Part shown: piece after piece, positions 16,872 to 25,929 of the stretch | Layout of the letters: each line of letters begins with the position of its first letter | How positions within the stretch are numbered: the first letter of the stretch is position 1 | Assembly (NCBI GenBank): GCA_964588305.1 | Contig: CAZPOP010000003.1 | Location: forward strand, 97,588-161,587 | Source of the DNA: SM1-73 sp964588305 | Lineage (GTDB): Bacteria > Zixibacteria > MSB-5A5 > SM1-73 | Direction of reading: 5' to 3' | DNA length: 64,000 nucleotides | The notes under the pieces: model-generated | Databases searched by the model: none | The model's input: only the letters and a program-made list of their open reading frames with translations | What the model was told of the DNA's origin: nothing | Program-made: the position numbers and the translations under genes

Positions 16872-17594
16872 TTACAGATCGCTGATCTTAACACAGTTGA
16901 CTATCAAACCAGGCAAGCAAAACCACGTGCCGTAGCTGGAAACAGTAACGAAGTTGACCACGTTGAAACTGTCGTTCCAACCTTCCACCCCCAAAACACT
17001 TGCAAAAGGCGTGGGCACACCAACTATGGAGACGATGATCAGAATCACCCACATGCCCAAAGGAATCAGACCCAGCTTCAGCGTCCTCTTAAGGCTTGCC
17101 AAGTAACTTTCCTGATCGTTATGTTTTTTGTACATGGACACCAAAGTCAGAACCCCCGCGCCAAAAGAAGAAAGGATAATCAACGAAAGCAGAACTAAGA
17201 ACAGACTCAGCACGAATCCGCCCAACGGTGCATAGCCAAAAAATACGCCCAACTTCAAGATGAAACCCAAACCGGTGTAAGTGGTATGCAAATTCTCACC
17301 CCGCACGGAAAACCAGGGTATAAACAGGCTTATGACCAGAAGAAAGGAGGCGATGCTCAAGATTATCCTCTCCGTCCTGGAGAAAACCGAGACCTGGATC
17401 AAACTGTGATCTCTCTCCACAAGCCTGCCCCGCGATTTCTCCTCTTTGAGTCTTTTTAAGTGCTCCCTCTTTTCCTCCTCATCTTTCCAGAAATCCGTCG
17501 CCTTCTTGGGAAAGATGTCAAAACCTATGTACTTGTACCGCGAGTCCTCGGATATTTGATCCTCTTTCTCATTCTTTTTGTTTTCTTCTGCCAT
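16872..17594 (-). CDS. Membrane protein of unknown function
   Basis: This 240-residue protein starts after AGGAGTAAG. The first ~80 residues are highly charged and cytoplasmic (EENKKNEKEDQISED, KDEEEKREHLKRLKEEKSRG); about four to five membrane segments follow (IILSIASFLLVISLFIPWFSV, GGFVLSLFLVLLSLIILSSF, LGMWVILIIVSIVGV, YGTWFCLPGLIVNCV). I do not recognise a family. It lies between the TPR lipoprotein gene and the TonB operon, all on the minus strand, so a role at the inner membrane linked to TonB or outer-membrane traffic is possible but unproven. Confidence 0.75.
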   Translation of the reverse strand: MAEENKKNEKEDQISEDSRYKYIGFDIFPKKATDFWKDEEEKREHLKRLKEEKSRGRLVERDHSLIQVSVFSRTERIILSIASFLLVISLFIPWFSVRGENLHTTYTGLGFILKLGVFFGYAPLGGFVLSLFLVLLSLIILSSFGAGVLTLVSMYKKHNDQESYLASLKRTLKLGLIPLGMWVILIIVSIVGVPTPFASVLGVEGWNDSFNVVNFVTVSSYGTWFCLPGLIVNCVKISDL

Positions 17595-17641
17595 CCATCT
17601 TACTCCTGTCTTTGATATACAAGTGAGATCCGGAGATATTG

Positions 17642-19254
17642 CTAATATCGCTGCATATCTATATAGTCTATTCGGGTTTGAGCTTCCTTGTTCTTGGGAT
17701 CAATCTCCAACACCTTAAGATAATAGTCGTAAGCCCCATCTATGTCCTTGTTGGTCTCTAGAGCCTGAGCCAACATCATGATATAGTTTATGTTGCGCGG
17801 GAAGCAGGAAACCGCTTTTCTCAGGTGGGGAATTGCTGCAGCAGACATTTTCGCGAAAAGCAAACAACTGCCCGCATTTCCCTCCAATTCACAGTTGCTG
17901 GGATCAAGTTTAAGCTCCGCTAAGTATTCATCTGCGGCCCTTGGATATTGCTTCAGTTGATAATACACACGTGCCAAAAAGTCATGAGCTTTCGCGTTCT
18001 CAGGATCCAATTCCACTACTTTTTTCANNNNNNNNNNNNNNNNNNNNNNNNNNNNNNNNNNNNNNNNNNNNNNNNNNNNNNNNNNNNNNNNNNNNNNNNN
18101 NNNNNNNNNNNNNNNNNNNNNNNNNNNGGTATCAGAGTCGAATCTCCCGTTTCCACCTGGGCCTGGCCCTTCTTCACCCAGTAATCGGCATCTCTTTCAC
18201 TCCACTCATAATCTTGCTCACCCATCAACCTTTCGTAAGTCTCATACGCCTCCAATGCTTCCGGGAACTGTCCCAACTCCTGATGCGCTTCTCCTGCTAT
18301 AAGGTAAGCATCCGGAACATTGGGATCGAGAGCTATCGATTTCTCAAGATTCTCCAGAGACCTTGAGAGGAGTTCCGATTGAGAAAGGGTGTCACCCTCC
18401 ACCGGCAGGACCCTGAAGAACTTTGAGATGAAGTAGTACGACTGTCCCAGATTCAGGAAAACCTTGCTGTTTTGCTGATCGAATCTCAAATACTCCTCAT
18501 AGATCACCCTGGCCTCAGGATAATGCTTTCGATCCAACATGTAGATGTCTCCCAAAGCCAGGTAACCATCCTGGTGTTTCGGGTCCAGCCGAATCACCGT
18601 TTTGAATTCCTCGGCAGCCTGGTTAAAGTCCATCTGTCTAAGGTATGCCTGCCCCATATTGTAATGCGCGCCCACCAGAGTGGAATCCAACTCGAGCGCT
18701 TTTTTATAAGATTGTATGGCAATTACCAGCACCCCTTTCTTGAAATTAACGTCACCTAAGTTCCTATGAAACTCCGCTTTTTTCTCGTCGTGGGAGATGG
18801 CCGTGCGAAAGGACAGATCGGCGTCCTTAAGTTGGCCCCCAGCCATCTGCACCAGACCAAGACCATTGTAGAATTCCCCTCTTTCCTTTATCTTAAGCCC
18901 TTTCTCAAAAGTTTTCTCCGCTTCCTCACATTTTCCCTGTCTATAATAAGCATAGCCCAATCGGTATAAGGCTTGCCAGTACTTGCTCTTCAACTCCAGG
19001 GCCTTCTTGTATTGAAGGACGGCAGAATCCAGCATTTCCTTCTCAAAGTAAGCATTCCCCAAATAAAGATTTGCTTCCTCGTCCTTTGGCTTTTGAACGA
19101 TGTATTCATTCAGAAGCTGGATGGCCCGGTCGAAGTCCCCACTCTCGTAAGCCTTGATGGCTGGTTTCAGATCCTCACATCCGGCGGTTACGGGTAGGAT
19201 CGCCAAAAGCAAAATTGCCCATAGAAGGTTTCTTAAAGAAGTTTTGTTCAACAT
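17642..19254 (-). CDS. TPR-repeat lipoprotein, interrupted by scaffold gap
   Basis: The 5' part (19254 to the gap) starts MLNKTSLRNLLWAILLLAILPVTAGC, a lipoprotein signal with Cys near residue 26, then about nine TPR units (for example AIQLLNEYIVQKPKDEEANL and YKKALELDSTLVGAHYNMGQ). After 100 N the same frame type resumes (VVELDPENAKAHDFLARVYY) with three more TPRs and stops at 17642. Both sides are open into the gap and in the TPR register, so I treat them as one gene; the gap length and frame match are unknown. TPR lipoproteins act as scaffolds, often in outer-membrane assembly. The gene lies just upstream of a membrane protein and the TonB operon. Confidence 0.8.
18028..18127. other. Assembly gap (100 N)
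   Basis: Exactly 100 N; this is the usual placeholder for a scaffold join of unknown length, here inside a TPR-coding region where tandem repeats may have broken the assembly. Confidence 0.98.
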
Positions 19255-19326
19255 AATTTCCGTCCACACAAATAAGATAATTGATTAAATTAATACGTTT
19301 CTCCCTAAAGTCAAGCGTTTTTTTAC

Positions 19327-19626
19327 TTACCTACGCAAAATTTGATCGCTCTCTTTGTCTCCTTCGCCCATGCTTCCTTCTCTTGTCTGGTTACGTCTAT
19401 TAGATCTTGCTTTCATCATCAGCAATCTAATCAATCCATAGCCGATCAGGATCGCCCCTATGATCCCTTTGTACTGGGAGCTGATTCCAAACGCTCCCAA
19501 AAGAACCAAGACACCCAAAAGGACAACGATCGATATCACGCAGTAACTAAAAATCCTCTCGAATCTGCCAGGTAGCTGTCTATCCCTCAGCGGGCGTCTG
19601 CCAACAGGCTCAGGTGTGTGACGCAT
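19327..19626 (-). CDS. Small membrane protein, unknown
   Basis: This 99-residue protein has a basic N-terminus (VGRRPLRDRQLPGRFER), two adjacent membrane helices (IFSYCVISIVVLLGVLVLLGAF and GIIGAILIGYGLIRLLMM) and a polar tail. I do not recognise the family. The ribosome-binding site is weak. It lies 72 nt upstream of the TPR lipoprotein gene on the same strand. Confidence 0.55.
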   Translation of the reverse strand: MRHTPEPVGRRPLRDRQLPGRFERIFSYCVISIVVLLGVLVLLGAFGISSQYKGIIGAILIGYGLIRLLMMKARSNRRNQTREGSMGEGDKESDQILRR

Positions 19627-20124
19627 TCTGAAAAATCAGGTCTTCCTTCCTTGAATTCCCATTCTCATTTTCAAGCTAAAACAAATTATACCTTTGTCAA
19701 GCAAAAACTTTCAGCACTTAAGTATTCCTCTCAACGCCCAATATATGTACAAAAAGCGTGCCGGTTTTATTCCAACAGGGGCTTCTTTCTTATTACGTTT
19801 CGACAGTTGGAATTATGAAAGAGCTCTCGTCAATGAGAGATGAGGAAGTTGGAATTTCGCAGGATTCGGCGAATAATCTTCGCCAATTTCTGCGATTATC
19901 ATCCTGCCCGTGAGGCACTTGTGAGGTTTTTGAGCAAAAGCACTCAGGGTGAAGGCCCTTGTCCCCGGTCACTCCCAGACCCTTGGGTGCAGATTCTTTG
20001 AAATGACGATTCATCCGTATGATTTTGCGGGAGTCGGTTTTCAGTAAACCGGCCCGGTTTCGGCTGTCTGCAACAAGATGTTAGAAGCATTTCGGTTGGA
20101 ACGAGGCCGACACAGGCAATAAGG
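19627..20124. other. Intergenic region, nothing supported
   Basis: This is a 498-bp gap. Short frames exist but have neither ribosome-binding sites nor recognisable sequence. An imperfect palindrome (TTCGGCGAA-TAAT-CTTCGCCAA) lies near 19866. A GAAACGTA motif (minus strand) lies at about 19793-19800. Confidence 0.5.
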
Positions 20125-21357
20125 TTATTTCGTCTCTTTCTCAATGATCCGTCTGATCCCTGATTGGGTCTCTTTTTCGCCTGTGAACTCCATCAGTTCC
20201 TGCCAGCGCTTCTGCAGACTGCACAGGTTTTGAAAGGGATCATGTGTCGGCACTGCGTCGGTTTTTGAAAGCTCCACATTTCTCGATGCCTCTTCGCTTC
20301 CCTTTTTGTCTCCCTGAGCAAGGTATTCCTCGGATAATGATTCGCAGGCTTTCTCAATCTTCTGTTCAAGATCGCTTTTGAGAAAACATCCCGGATAAGG
20401 ATCGAACTCCTGGGCATGAATTCTGGTCATTCCACTTATCTCTTTCTGGCTTTCGATCTTTGCCCGTTCGTAGACAAAACGATAGATATCCTCTCTTAAT
20501 CTTTTCCATACCGGATGCGTCTTGGGAGGCGGGAGATGCTTAATGGAAAGCTCATTATCCAGGAAAAATCGGAATCCAAACATCTTCGCATTGATCAAAA
20601 AATCTATATCCTCTCCTCTGGGAACTTTGGGATCAAAAGGTACCTTGGCAAAAAGATCTCGATGGATAATCATGTTTCCGCCAAACACAAAGGGCGTCTC
20701 CTTCAATCGCGGCTGGGTTCCGATAATTTCAGCAAATGCCTCATTCATTTTCTCATACTGATCCCAATATCTCATCCAGGGCCGAAATTCTTTCTTTACC
20801 CGGTAATCTCCATCCGGCTGAAGGTAAAATCCTGCCACTGCATTGAGAGTTTTTCCTTCAATCTCCTTACCTACAAATTCTTTAGCTTTCGACATGAACC
20901 TTGGGTCTTCAAATACTTCGTCATCGTCGATGAGCAGGGCCACATCTGAGCCTAGAATATGGGGAACGAACATGCACAGATTCCGAACATTGGAGTACCC
21001 CCGGAGTTGAAGAAGATCGACATACTCCTTCTTACCATATCTGACCAGCAGTTCTTGCACCTGGTTTAGCTGCGAAGGGCCAAACAGCAATACTTTTGAT
21101 TTCATATCAGGAGAAGCTGATCTTATGATTTCCGCGACTTTCTCTTCGACCTGAGTGTTGACATCTTCGGAAGTAGGAACGGCGATGATCACCAGTTGAA
21201 AATCTTTGTCCTTGAGTACGCTTATGCTACGTATAGCTCTGGAAAGCGTGCCTTCCTGGTCTAAAGGAGTAGGGTGGTCGTAGACAGCATCGCCTTCCTT
21301 CCAGCCAACCTCACTTTGCCTTGCCCAATAAGATGGAATCGACATTGTAACTTTCAT
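20125..21357 (-). CDS. Glycosyltransferase-like protein
   Basis: This 410-residue protein begins MKVTMSIPSYWAR. A DDD motif in DVALLIDDDEVFEDPRF (about residues 136-152) resembles the metal- and sugar-nucleotide-binding DxD of GT-A glycosyltransferases, and the following GGNMIIHRDLFAKVPFDPKV with RGEDIDF (about 222-250) is typical of family-2 enzymes. The first ~130 residues resemble the nucleotide-binding half. No membrane helix is visible, so it is cytosolic. The sugar and acceptor are unknown, and there is no polysaccharide gene cluster around it. The C-terminal ~110 residues are charged and not recognised. Confidence 0.7.
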   Translation of the reverse strand: MKVTMSIPSYWARQSEVGWKEGDAVYDHPTPLDQEGTLSRAIRSISVLKDKDFQLVIIAVPTSEDVNTQVEEKVAEIIRSASPDMKSKVLLFGPSQLNQVQELLVRYGKKEYVDLLQLRGYSNVRNLCMFVPHILGSDVALLIDDDEVFEDPRFMSKAKEFVGKEIEGKTLNAVAGFYLQPDGDYRVKKEFRPWMRYWDQYEKMNEAFAEIIGTQPRLKETPFVFGGNMIIHRDLFAKVPFDPKVPRGEDIDFLINAKMFGFRFFLDNELSIKHLPPPKTHPVWKRLREDIYRFVYERAKIESQKEISGMTRIHAQEFDPYPGCFLKSDLEQKIEKACESLSEEYLAQGDKKGSEEASRNVELSKTDAVPTHDPFQNLCSLQKRWQELMEFTGEKETQSGIRRIIEKETK

Positions 21358-21541
21358 GGCTTTATCCCTTTCTTTCTCAAATCTCCTCTTTTAGCTTCGT
21401 TCATACCCATTCAAGACTTTGTGGTAAATCGCAGCGCATTCTTCCTGGCTTCCTTAGGTGCGAAACGCTCGGGTGATCTCAACCGTGACCGAGCCAAATA
21501 ACAAAACGCCATTGTGTGGTCGGATGTTTGCTTCGGGCCAA

Positions 21542-21690
21542 TTACATGCCCTTTGCGCCTCCGAAGAATGCCTGAGCCAAGATTCCCGCAATGAGCGGAA
21601 GGAAGAACACGCTGGCGATACGAATTGCGGTTAATTACCCGCCCACCCTTCCCACTTCCATCGGCAATCCGTCAATCGCACATGGCGTTA
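21542..21690 (-). pseudogene. 3' remnant of a permease gene (decayed paralogue of 22563-23063)
   Basis: The minus strand reads LPMEVGRVGG, a stop, then LTAIRIASVFFLPLIAGILA, QAFFGGAKGM and stop. This aligns in frame with the C-terminus of the intact permease 0.9 kb away (LPMEVGILGWKFTAIRLAST, FFFPPIAGLLAQALFGGVESI). The in-frame TAA replaces Lys, and the upstream part is missing. A beta-barrel gene lies between the two copies. Confidence 0.7.
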
Positions 21691-21711
21691 GCCTTTGACG
21701 AAATTCAGCAA

Positions 21712-22461
21712 CTAAAACACTACAGTTGCGCCCACCACAATATAGTGGAACAGAGCGAAAGTGTATACTTCATCCACGTCCGCACCACCCTCAAGCACCC
21801 TATAGCCAGCCTTCAGCGTCACGGCGTCGCCGACCCTGGATTCCAGGGCGAACAGCACATCCTCCGCTCTGCCCTGCGGCGCGGCAAGGGCATCACCCTC
21901 CAACAATAAACCAAACTTCTCTGCAAACATCCACTTCAGTCCGAAGTTTATAAGCGGCACAAAACCCGTGTTCTTCTTCTCGGTCCTTTGGTTCTGATCC
22001 TCCAGGCTTATGGATGCGTCTCTGATTTTGGCTGTAAGACCCAGACCAGCCCTGAAGCTTTTGCTTCGATAGAAACCGTATTGATAGGTTAGTCGATAAG
22101 AGTCAAAGCGGTACTTCGCTTTCAGTGAAGCATCTGCCTTAAAATCCACTTGGTTGAAGCTTACCGGCTTATTAACTTGCCCGCCGGCGTCAAGCCGCAG
22201 CGGCGCAAACAGGGCGGAGATATGATGTCTATCGTTGATCGAATGGGTGAACCTCACCCTGAAGAAATAGCTTGATTTCATCTCCAACTCTTCAGAGAGC
22301 GAAAACTTCGTTCCGGTATCCCCGGGAATTCGAGCATCGTTGTATCCGGCAAATACTGCACCGGTTTCAAAATCAATGCTCCACTTGGCCAGGCTCTCCG
22401 ACCATCCCGCCAGGACCACTGTGGTCAACAACAGCCCTGCCAATCTTTTCACTCGTCCCAT
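21712..22461 (-). CDS. Predicted outer-membrane beta-barrel protein
   Basis: This 249-residue protein starts at an ATG preceded by AAAGGGGG. It has a signal peptide (MGRVKRLAGLLLTTVVLAGW), then alternating amphipathic strands (FFRVRFTHSINDRHHISALF, KAKYRFDSYRLTYQYGFYRS, VTLKAGYRVLEGGADVDEVY) and ends in a hydrophobic strand with terminal Phe (HYIVVGATVVF), the classic BAM signal. About ten strands can be drawn. I do not assign a ligand or function. It is flanked by an intact and a decayed permease copy. Confidence 0.72.
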   Translation of the reverse strand: MGRVKRLAGLLLTTVVLAGWSESLAKWSIDFETGAVFAGYNDARIPGDTGTKFSLSEELEMKSSYFFRVRFTHSINDRHHISALFAPLRLDAGGQVNKPVSFNQVDFKADASLKAKYRFDSYRLTYQYGFYRSKSFRAGLGLTAKIRDASISLEDQNQRTEKKNTGFVPLINFGLKWMFAEKFGLLLEGDALAAPQGRAEDVLFALESRVGDAVTLKAGYRVLEGGADVDEVYTFALFHYIVVGATVVF

Positions 22462-22562
22462 ACCAAGACCCCCTTTCGAGCTTATTAGTTCAATCTTCTC
22501 TTTGCTTTCTCTTGCGGTGTGCGAAGCCGAGAATCATATGGTGGTAAATCACTCTGAGCCAT

Positions 22563-23063
22563 TCAGATACTTTCAACGCCTCCAAACAACGCCTGAGCCA
22601 GAAGTCCCGCAATTGGAGGGAAGAAAAACGTGCTGGCAAGGCGAATAGCGGTGAATTTCCACCCGAGTATACCCACTTCCATCGGCAATCTGCTGACCGC
22701 CCATAGTGACCAACCGGTCAGGAACGCGACCATGGTTCCCACACTGGCCCCGGATCGTATAAGCCCAGCAGCGATCGGCAAATTGACGAAGGGGCCTCCC
22801 GGGGACAGACCACCGGCCACTGTGCCAATAAGGATCCCTCTTATGCCGGATTCCGCGCCAACCCATCTCGCTAATAGTTCACGAGGAAGAAGAACCTGAA
22901 TCATGCCGGCCACTATGAATGCGAAAACCAAAAGCGGCAGGATTTGCACGATCATATTCACGGCCGATTTCACACCTATGATGTGCTCCCCTTGCCCTTT
23001 GTGGTATCCTACGAAAAGAAGGACAAGGGCGAGTACCCCCATTATTACTGTTGGAATTACCAT
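22563..23063 (-). CDS. Half-size permease (COG0701-like)
   Basis: The ATG at 23063 is preferred because AGGAGG lies 9 nt upstream; about 166 residues. It has roughly five membrane helices, with GGLSPGGPFVNLPIAAGLIRSG in a loop, a Gly/Pro-rich motif typical of the UPF0718/COG0701 permeases (ArsP/YraQ relatives). Full-length members contain two such halves (~320 residues); this protein carries one, so it would work as a dimer if functional. Substrate unknown. A decayed copy lies at 21542-21690. Confidence 0.65.
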   Translation of the reverse strand: MVIPTVIMGVLALVLLFVGYHKGQGEHIIGVKSAVNMIVQILPLLVFAFIVAGMIQVLLPRELLARWVGAESGIRGILIGTVAGGLSPGGPFVNLPIAAGLIRSGASVGTMVAFLTGWSLWAVSRLPMEVGILGWKFTAIRLASTFFFPPIAGLLAQALFGGVESI

Positions 23064-23110
23064 GCTTGGATTCCTCCTGCTTTTGTTCATAAGCTTTTCC
23101 CTTCCCGTGC

Positions 23111-23192
23111 CACCTAACGTCTTGCGGGCACATCAACTATCCCGATGGCTGACTTGGCTAAGCAGTGACAAGACACATACGGCCGTTAGGTG
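23111..23192. repeat. Inverted repeat with attC-like ends
   Basis: CACCTAAC (23111-23118) and GTTAGGTG (23185-23192) are perfect inverted ends, and inner GTCTTG / CAAGAC are also complementary. The ends fit RYYYAAC and GTTRRRY, the integron attC core pattern, but 10 extra nt on one arm spoil the stem. It is probably a simple inverted repeat between two genes. Confidence 0.35.
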
Positions 23193-23272
23193 ACTCCGAT
23201 TGCTCGAAAATAACTGAAGGGAGCAAATAATTGGGAAGTCCGTCTTACCAGACTTAATTTTGTATTCTCCTC

Positions 23273-24562
23273 TCATCGGAGCGCACGCAACTTGGGTACG
23301 ATTGTCCAGAGCAAAGCAGCAAAGCCAAGTAAGACTAAAGAGGCGATGATAATTGCATTGGGCGGGCCGAGGCGTTGTGCCACTGCACCGATCCACAACG
23401 CTCCAATCGGCATCAAGCCGAAAAAGGTGAGGGCGTAAATGCTCATTACCCGTCCCCGCAATGAGTCTGGCACCAGCGTTTGCACCAAGGCATTCGCCAG
23501 GTTCATGATGAGGATCATTGCTGCACCCATTCCGACAAGCACAAGAAGCGACAGCGGCAGCCAGCGCACGAACGTAAAGACCAACAGCAGAGTGGGAAAG
23601 GCAAAGGTGCCAAATGTCAACAACTTGCCTTTGAATCTGAAACGACCAAGCGAAGCGATAGATAATGCACCCAAAAGAGAGCCCATGCCGCGCGCCGACA
23701 GCAAAAGACCATTGGTCCTTGCGTCTCCGCCGAGAATGGTCACGGCCCAAGCAGGGATCAGCGTTGCAAAAGAGATGCCAAACAAACAGACCATCCCCAC
23801 CAGGACGATCAGAGTCCGAACCATCGGCTGTGAACCAACATAGAGAATTCCCTCTTTTAAATCAGCCCGTATGGAATTCCGCCGAACCGGACTCGGCTGA
23901 GCTTTTAATTTCATCAACAGCAAGGCAACAATCACCGCCATAAACGAAATCCCGTTGATCATGAAGCACCAGGCCGGACCGAAGAGTGCGTAGGTCACAC
24001 CGGACACGGCTGGACCGGTTGCCGTCGCCGTATTGAACATGGTTGAATTCAGCGCAATGGCGTTGGTCAAATCTTCGCGCTCGACCATCTCCAACACAAA
24101 GGACTGTCGCGCCGGCGCATCGAAGGCATTCGCCACGCCCAGACAAAAAGCCAGCACGATGATGTGCCACGGCTGCACCAGATGCGAAAACGCGAGCGCG
24201 GCCAGGATAAAGGCCAGCATCATCATAGAGGTCTGCGTGATGATCAGAAGCGTCCGCCGGGACATCCGGTCGGCGATGACACCCCCATACAACATCAGCA
24301 CCCAGGTGGGAACCCCTGCCGCGAAGCCGACGTAACCCAAATAAGCCGGCGAATGCGTCAACTCAAACACCAGATAACCCTGGGCGGTCATCTGCATCCA
24401 GGTCCCGAACAAGGAGACCATTTGGCCGAAGAACCACAGCCGATAATTGGGGTATTTGAGCGCCGCAAAGGTTTGCTTGACGCTCAACCGCCCTTTTGAT
24501 CGCCTTTTATGGTTTTCTTCCAGCGGAGGTGGCTCCGGCGGGGACATCATCGTTTCTGTCAT
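23273..24562 (-). CDS. MFS transporter (MFS_3 / EntS-like)
   Basis: This 429-residue protein has 12 predicted helices. After a polar start, FAALKYPNYRLWFFGQMVSLFGTWMQMTAQGYLVFEL is the hallmark opening of the MFS_3 group (enterobactin exporter EntS and relatives), followed by GVIADRMSRRTLLI (the MFS loop 2-3 motif). The ending is LLGFAALLWTIVPKLRALR. It probably exports a small molecule by proton antiport; substrate unknown. The codon use and higher GC (many GCC and CGC codons) look different from neighbours, hinting at transfer. Confidence 0.88.
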   Translation of the reverse strand: MTETMMSPPEPPPLEENHKRRSKGRLSVKQTFAALKYPNYRLWFFGQMVSLFGTWMQMTAQGYLVFELTHSPAYLGYVGFAAGVPTWVLMLYGGVIADRMSRRTLLIITQTSMMMLAFILAALAFSHLVQPWHIIVLAFCLGVANAFDAPARQSFVLEMVEREDLTNAIALNSTMFNTATATGPAVSGVTYALFGPAWCFMINGISFMAVIVALLLMKLKAQPSPVRRNSIRADLKEGILYVGSQPMVRTLIVLVGMVCLFGISFATLIPAWAVTILGGDARTNGLLLSARGMGSLLGALSIASLGRFRFKGKLLTFGTFAFPTLLLVFTFVRWLPLSLLVLVGMGAAMILIMNLANALVQTLVPDSLRGRVMSIYALTFFGLMPIGALWIGAVAQRLGPPNAIIIASLVLLGFAALLWTIVPKLRALR

Positions 24563-24902
24563 TTCAGGATACGCAAAACTGTGTTTGTGCAGAAAAAACC
24601 GGCTTCTGGAAATTCGGGGAATAAGTATTTGTGGACATATTCAACGGATCCATCACCTACGTTTTCTTACTATACGCAATAAATTACACAAACTACAAAT
24701 GCTATTCTTATTCTCCAAAGCAAAAGGACTCTGTTCCTGCCAGATCGTCAGAGTCGGCGGTGGGTAGGTCAGGCATTCCTGTCTGACCATGTTAGAACAG
24801 ACAGGAATGTCTGTTCCACCGAATCCAGGATAGTTATAGAAATGCGGGGTTCGTGTCCTACCTACTGACGACATTCTTTCGGAAAAATACAGCGATGTCA
24901 CC
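24563..24902. other. Intergenic region with bipartite palindrome
   Basis: This 340-bp gap has no supported gene. It contains hairpin pair GGTCAGGCATTCCTGTCTGACC (about 24766-24788, written in two arms GGTCAG/CTGACC) and GAACAGAC-AGGAAT-GTCTGTTC (about 24794-24815). These resemble the other two-hairpin elements in the window. Confidence 0.55.
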
Positions 24903-25199
24903 TTGGGGCGGAAAAGGCTATATGATCCCAACACAAAAGAAGTATATGAGTTTGATAACGGCTTCTACGACAAATACCGACTGGATCAGAACAAATACGA
25001 AATGAACAATCTGCAGCCACTCCCCGATGACAACCCTGAGTTGTGGACGAAACCACACCTGGACGGATATAAACACCTCAAATGCAGATATTTTATCAAG
25101 TCACAGAATGTAGAGGAAACCTTCAGGTTTCCATCTTGGAAGGCTGAAGCCTTCCTCTACATTGTTCCTCCTTGTTCGCCACGGACGGCTCGTCCGTGA
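24903..25199 (+). pseudogene. Uncharacterised ORF, probably degenerate
   Basis: This 98-codon frame starts with TTG, has no ribosome-binding site, and its last ~35 codons run through a palindromic repeat (25115-25156). The first ~60 residues (RLYDPNTKEVYEFDNGFYDK, PDDNPELWTKPHLDGYKHL) look protein-like, so I infer the 3' end of a lost gene cut by a repeat. No family recognised. Confidence 0.3.
25115..25156. repeat. Bipartite palindrome
   Basis: GGAAACC-TTCA-GGTTTCC, five bases, then GGAAGGC-TGAA-GCCTTCC: two adjacent hairpins. Further downstream are CACGGACG-GCT-CGTCCGTG (25180-25198) and GGACA-AGG-TGTCC (about 25227), the latter also present near 31680 and 32190. Confidence 0.65.
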
Positions 25200-25366
25200 C
25201 GCTATACGGTAACGGATTTATCCTGAATGGACAAGGTGTCCGTTACCAACAGGAGAGATGAACTATATGAAACAGATGTGATTGGAAAGAAATTCTTGTC
25301 GATAGCATAAATACGTAGCTTCATTACCACAAAATACTTTAAGATTTACATTAAAGGGGGAAAACG

Positions 25367-25762
25367 ATGACTAACAAGGAAATTGAAAGAAAAGCCATTA
25401 GGGTAGTTATGAAATATGAAGAGAAGAGAAAGCCGGGAAGAATCCCGGAAGAGGTTAAACGAAAGGGTTACGACATCAAATCTAATGGACGGTGTATAGA
25501 GGTTAAAGGATGCAAAAAGGAAGTCGGAGGATGGAGAATGTTTCAACATAACTGCTTTGAAGCCTTACAAAAGGAAAAGAACTATTTTGTTTATATCGTC
25601 CAAAAACTGAAAGCACGACAACCAGAACTTTACATCATTCCCCGAAGGGATATTATACGTTACTTGAAACCGAGGATAGAATGGGACATCAATTTACCAG
25701 TAAAAGAAATGAAAAAATGGAAAGAATCTTTAAACAACAAAAGAACCGCCAGAAGCGGATAA
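25367..25762 (+). CDS. DUF3883 (NO VEIN C-terminal-like) protein
   Basis: This 131-residue protein starts at an ATG after AAAGGGGGAAAACG. EIERKAIRVVMKYEEKRKPG, GYDIKSNGRCIEVKG and FQHNCFEALQKEKNYFVYIV match the DUF3883 / NO VEIN C-terminal domain, a PD-(D/E)xK-like fold; Asp of GYDI and Glu-x-Lys of IEVKG fit a nuclease-type core. It stands alone, whereas the domain is usually fused to helicases or restriction enzymes in defence loci. It opens the AT-rich plus-strand group of three genes. A DNA-related role is inference. Confidence 0.75.
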   Translation: MTNKEIERKAIRVVMKYEEKRKPGRIPEEVKRKGYDIKSNGRCIEVKGCKKEVGGWRMFQHNCFEALQKEKNYFVYIVQKLKARQPELYIIPRRDIIRYLKPRIEWDINLPVKEMKKWKESLNNKRTARSG

Positions 25763-25929
25763 ATTCGAAGATCATGACTTCCATATAAAGTCTAATGTTA
25801 AGGAGAATTAACGATTAGAAAGCGCGACTTCAGAGGGATCAATGCTCGCCTAAATGCCCATAGCACTGCAGAACACGAGAGAAGTCATATGATGTAAAAT
25901 AAGCTCAAAGAACAAGGAGGGAATTCAAG

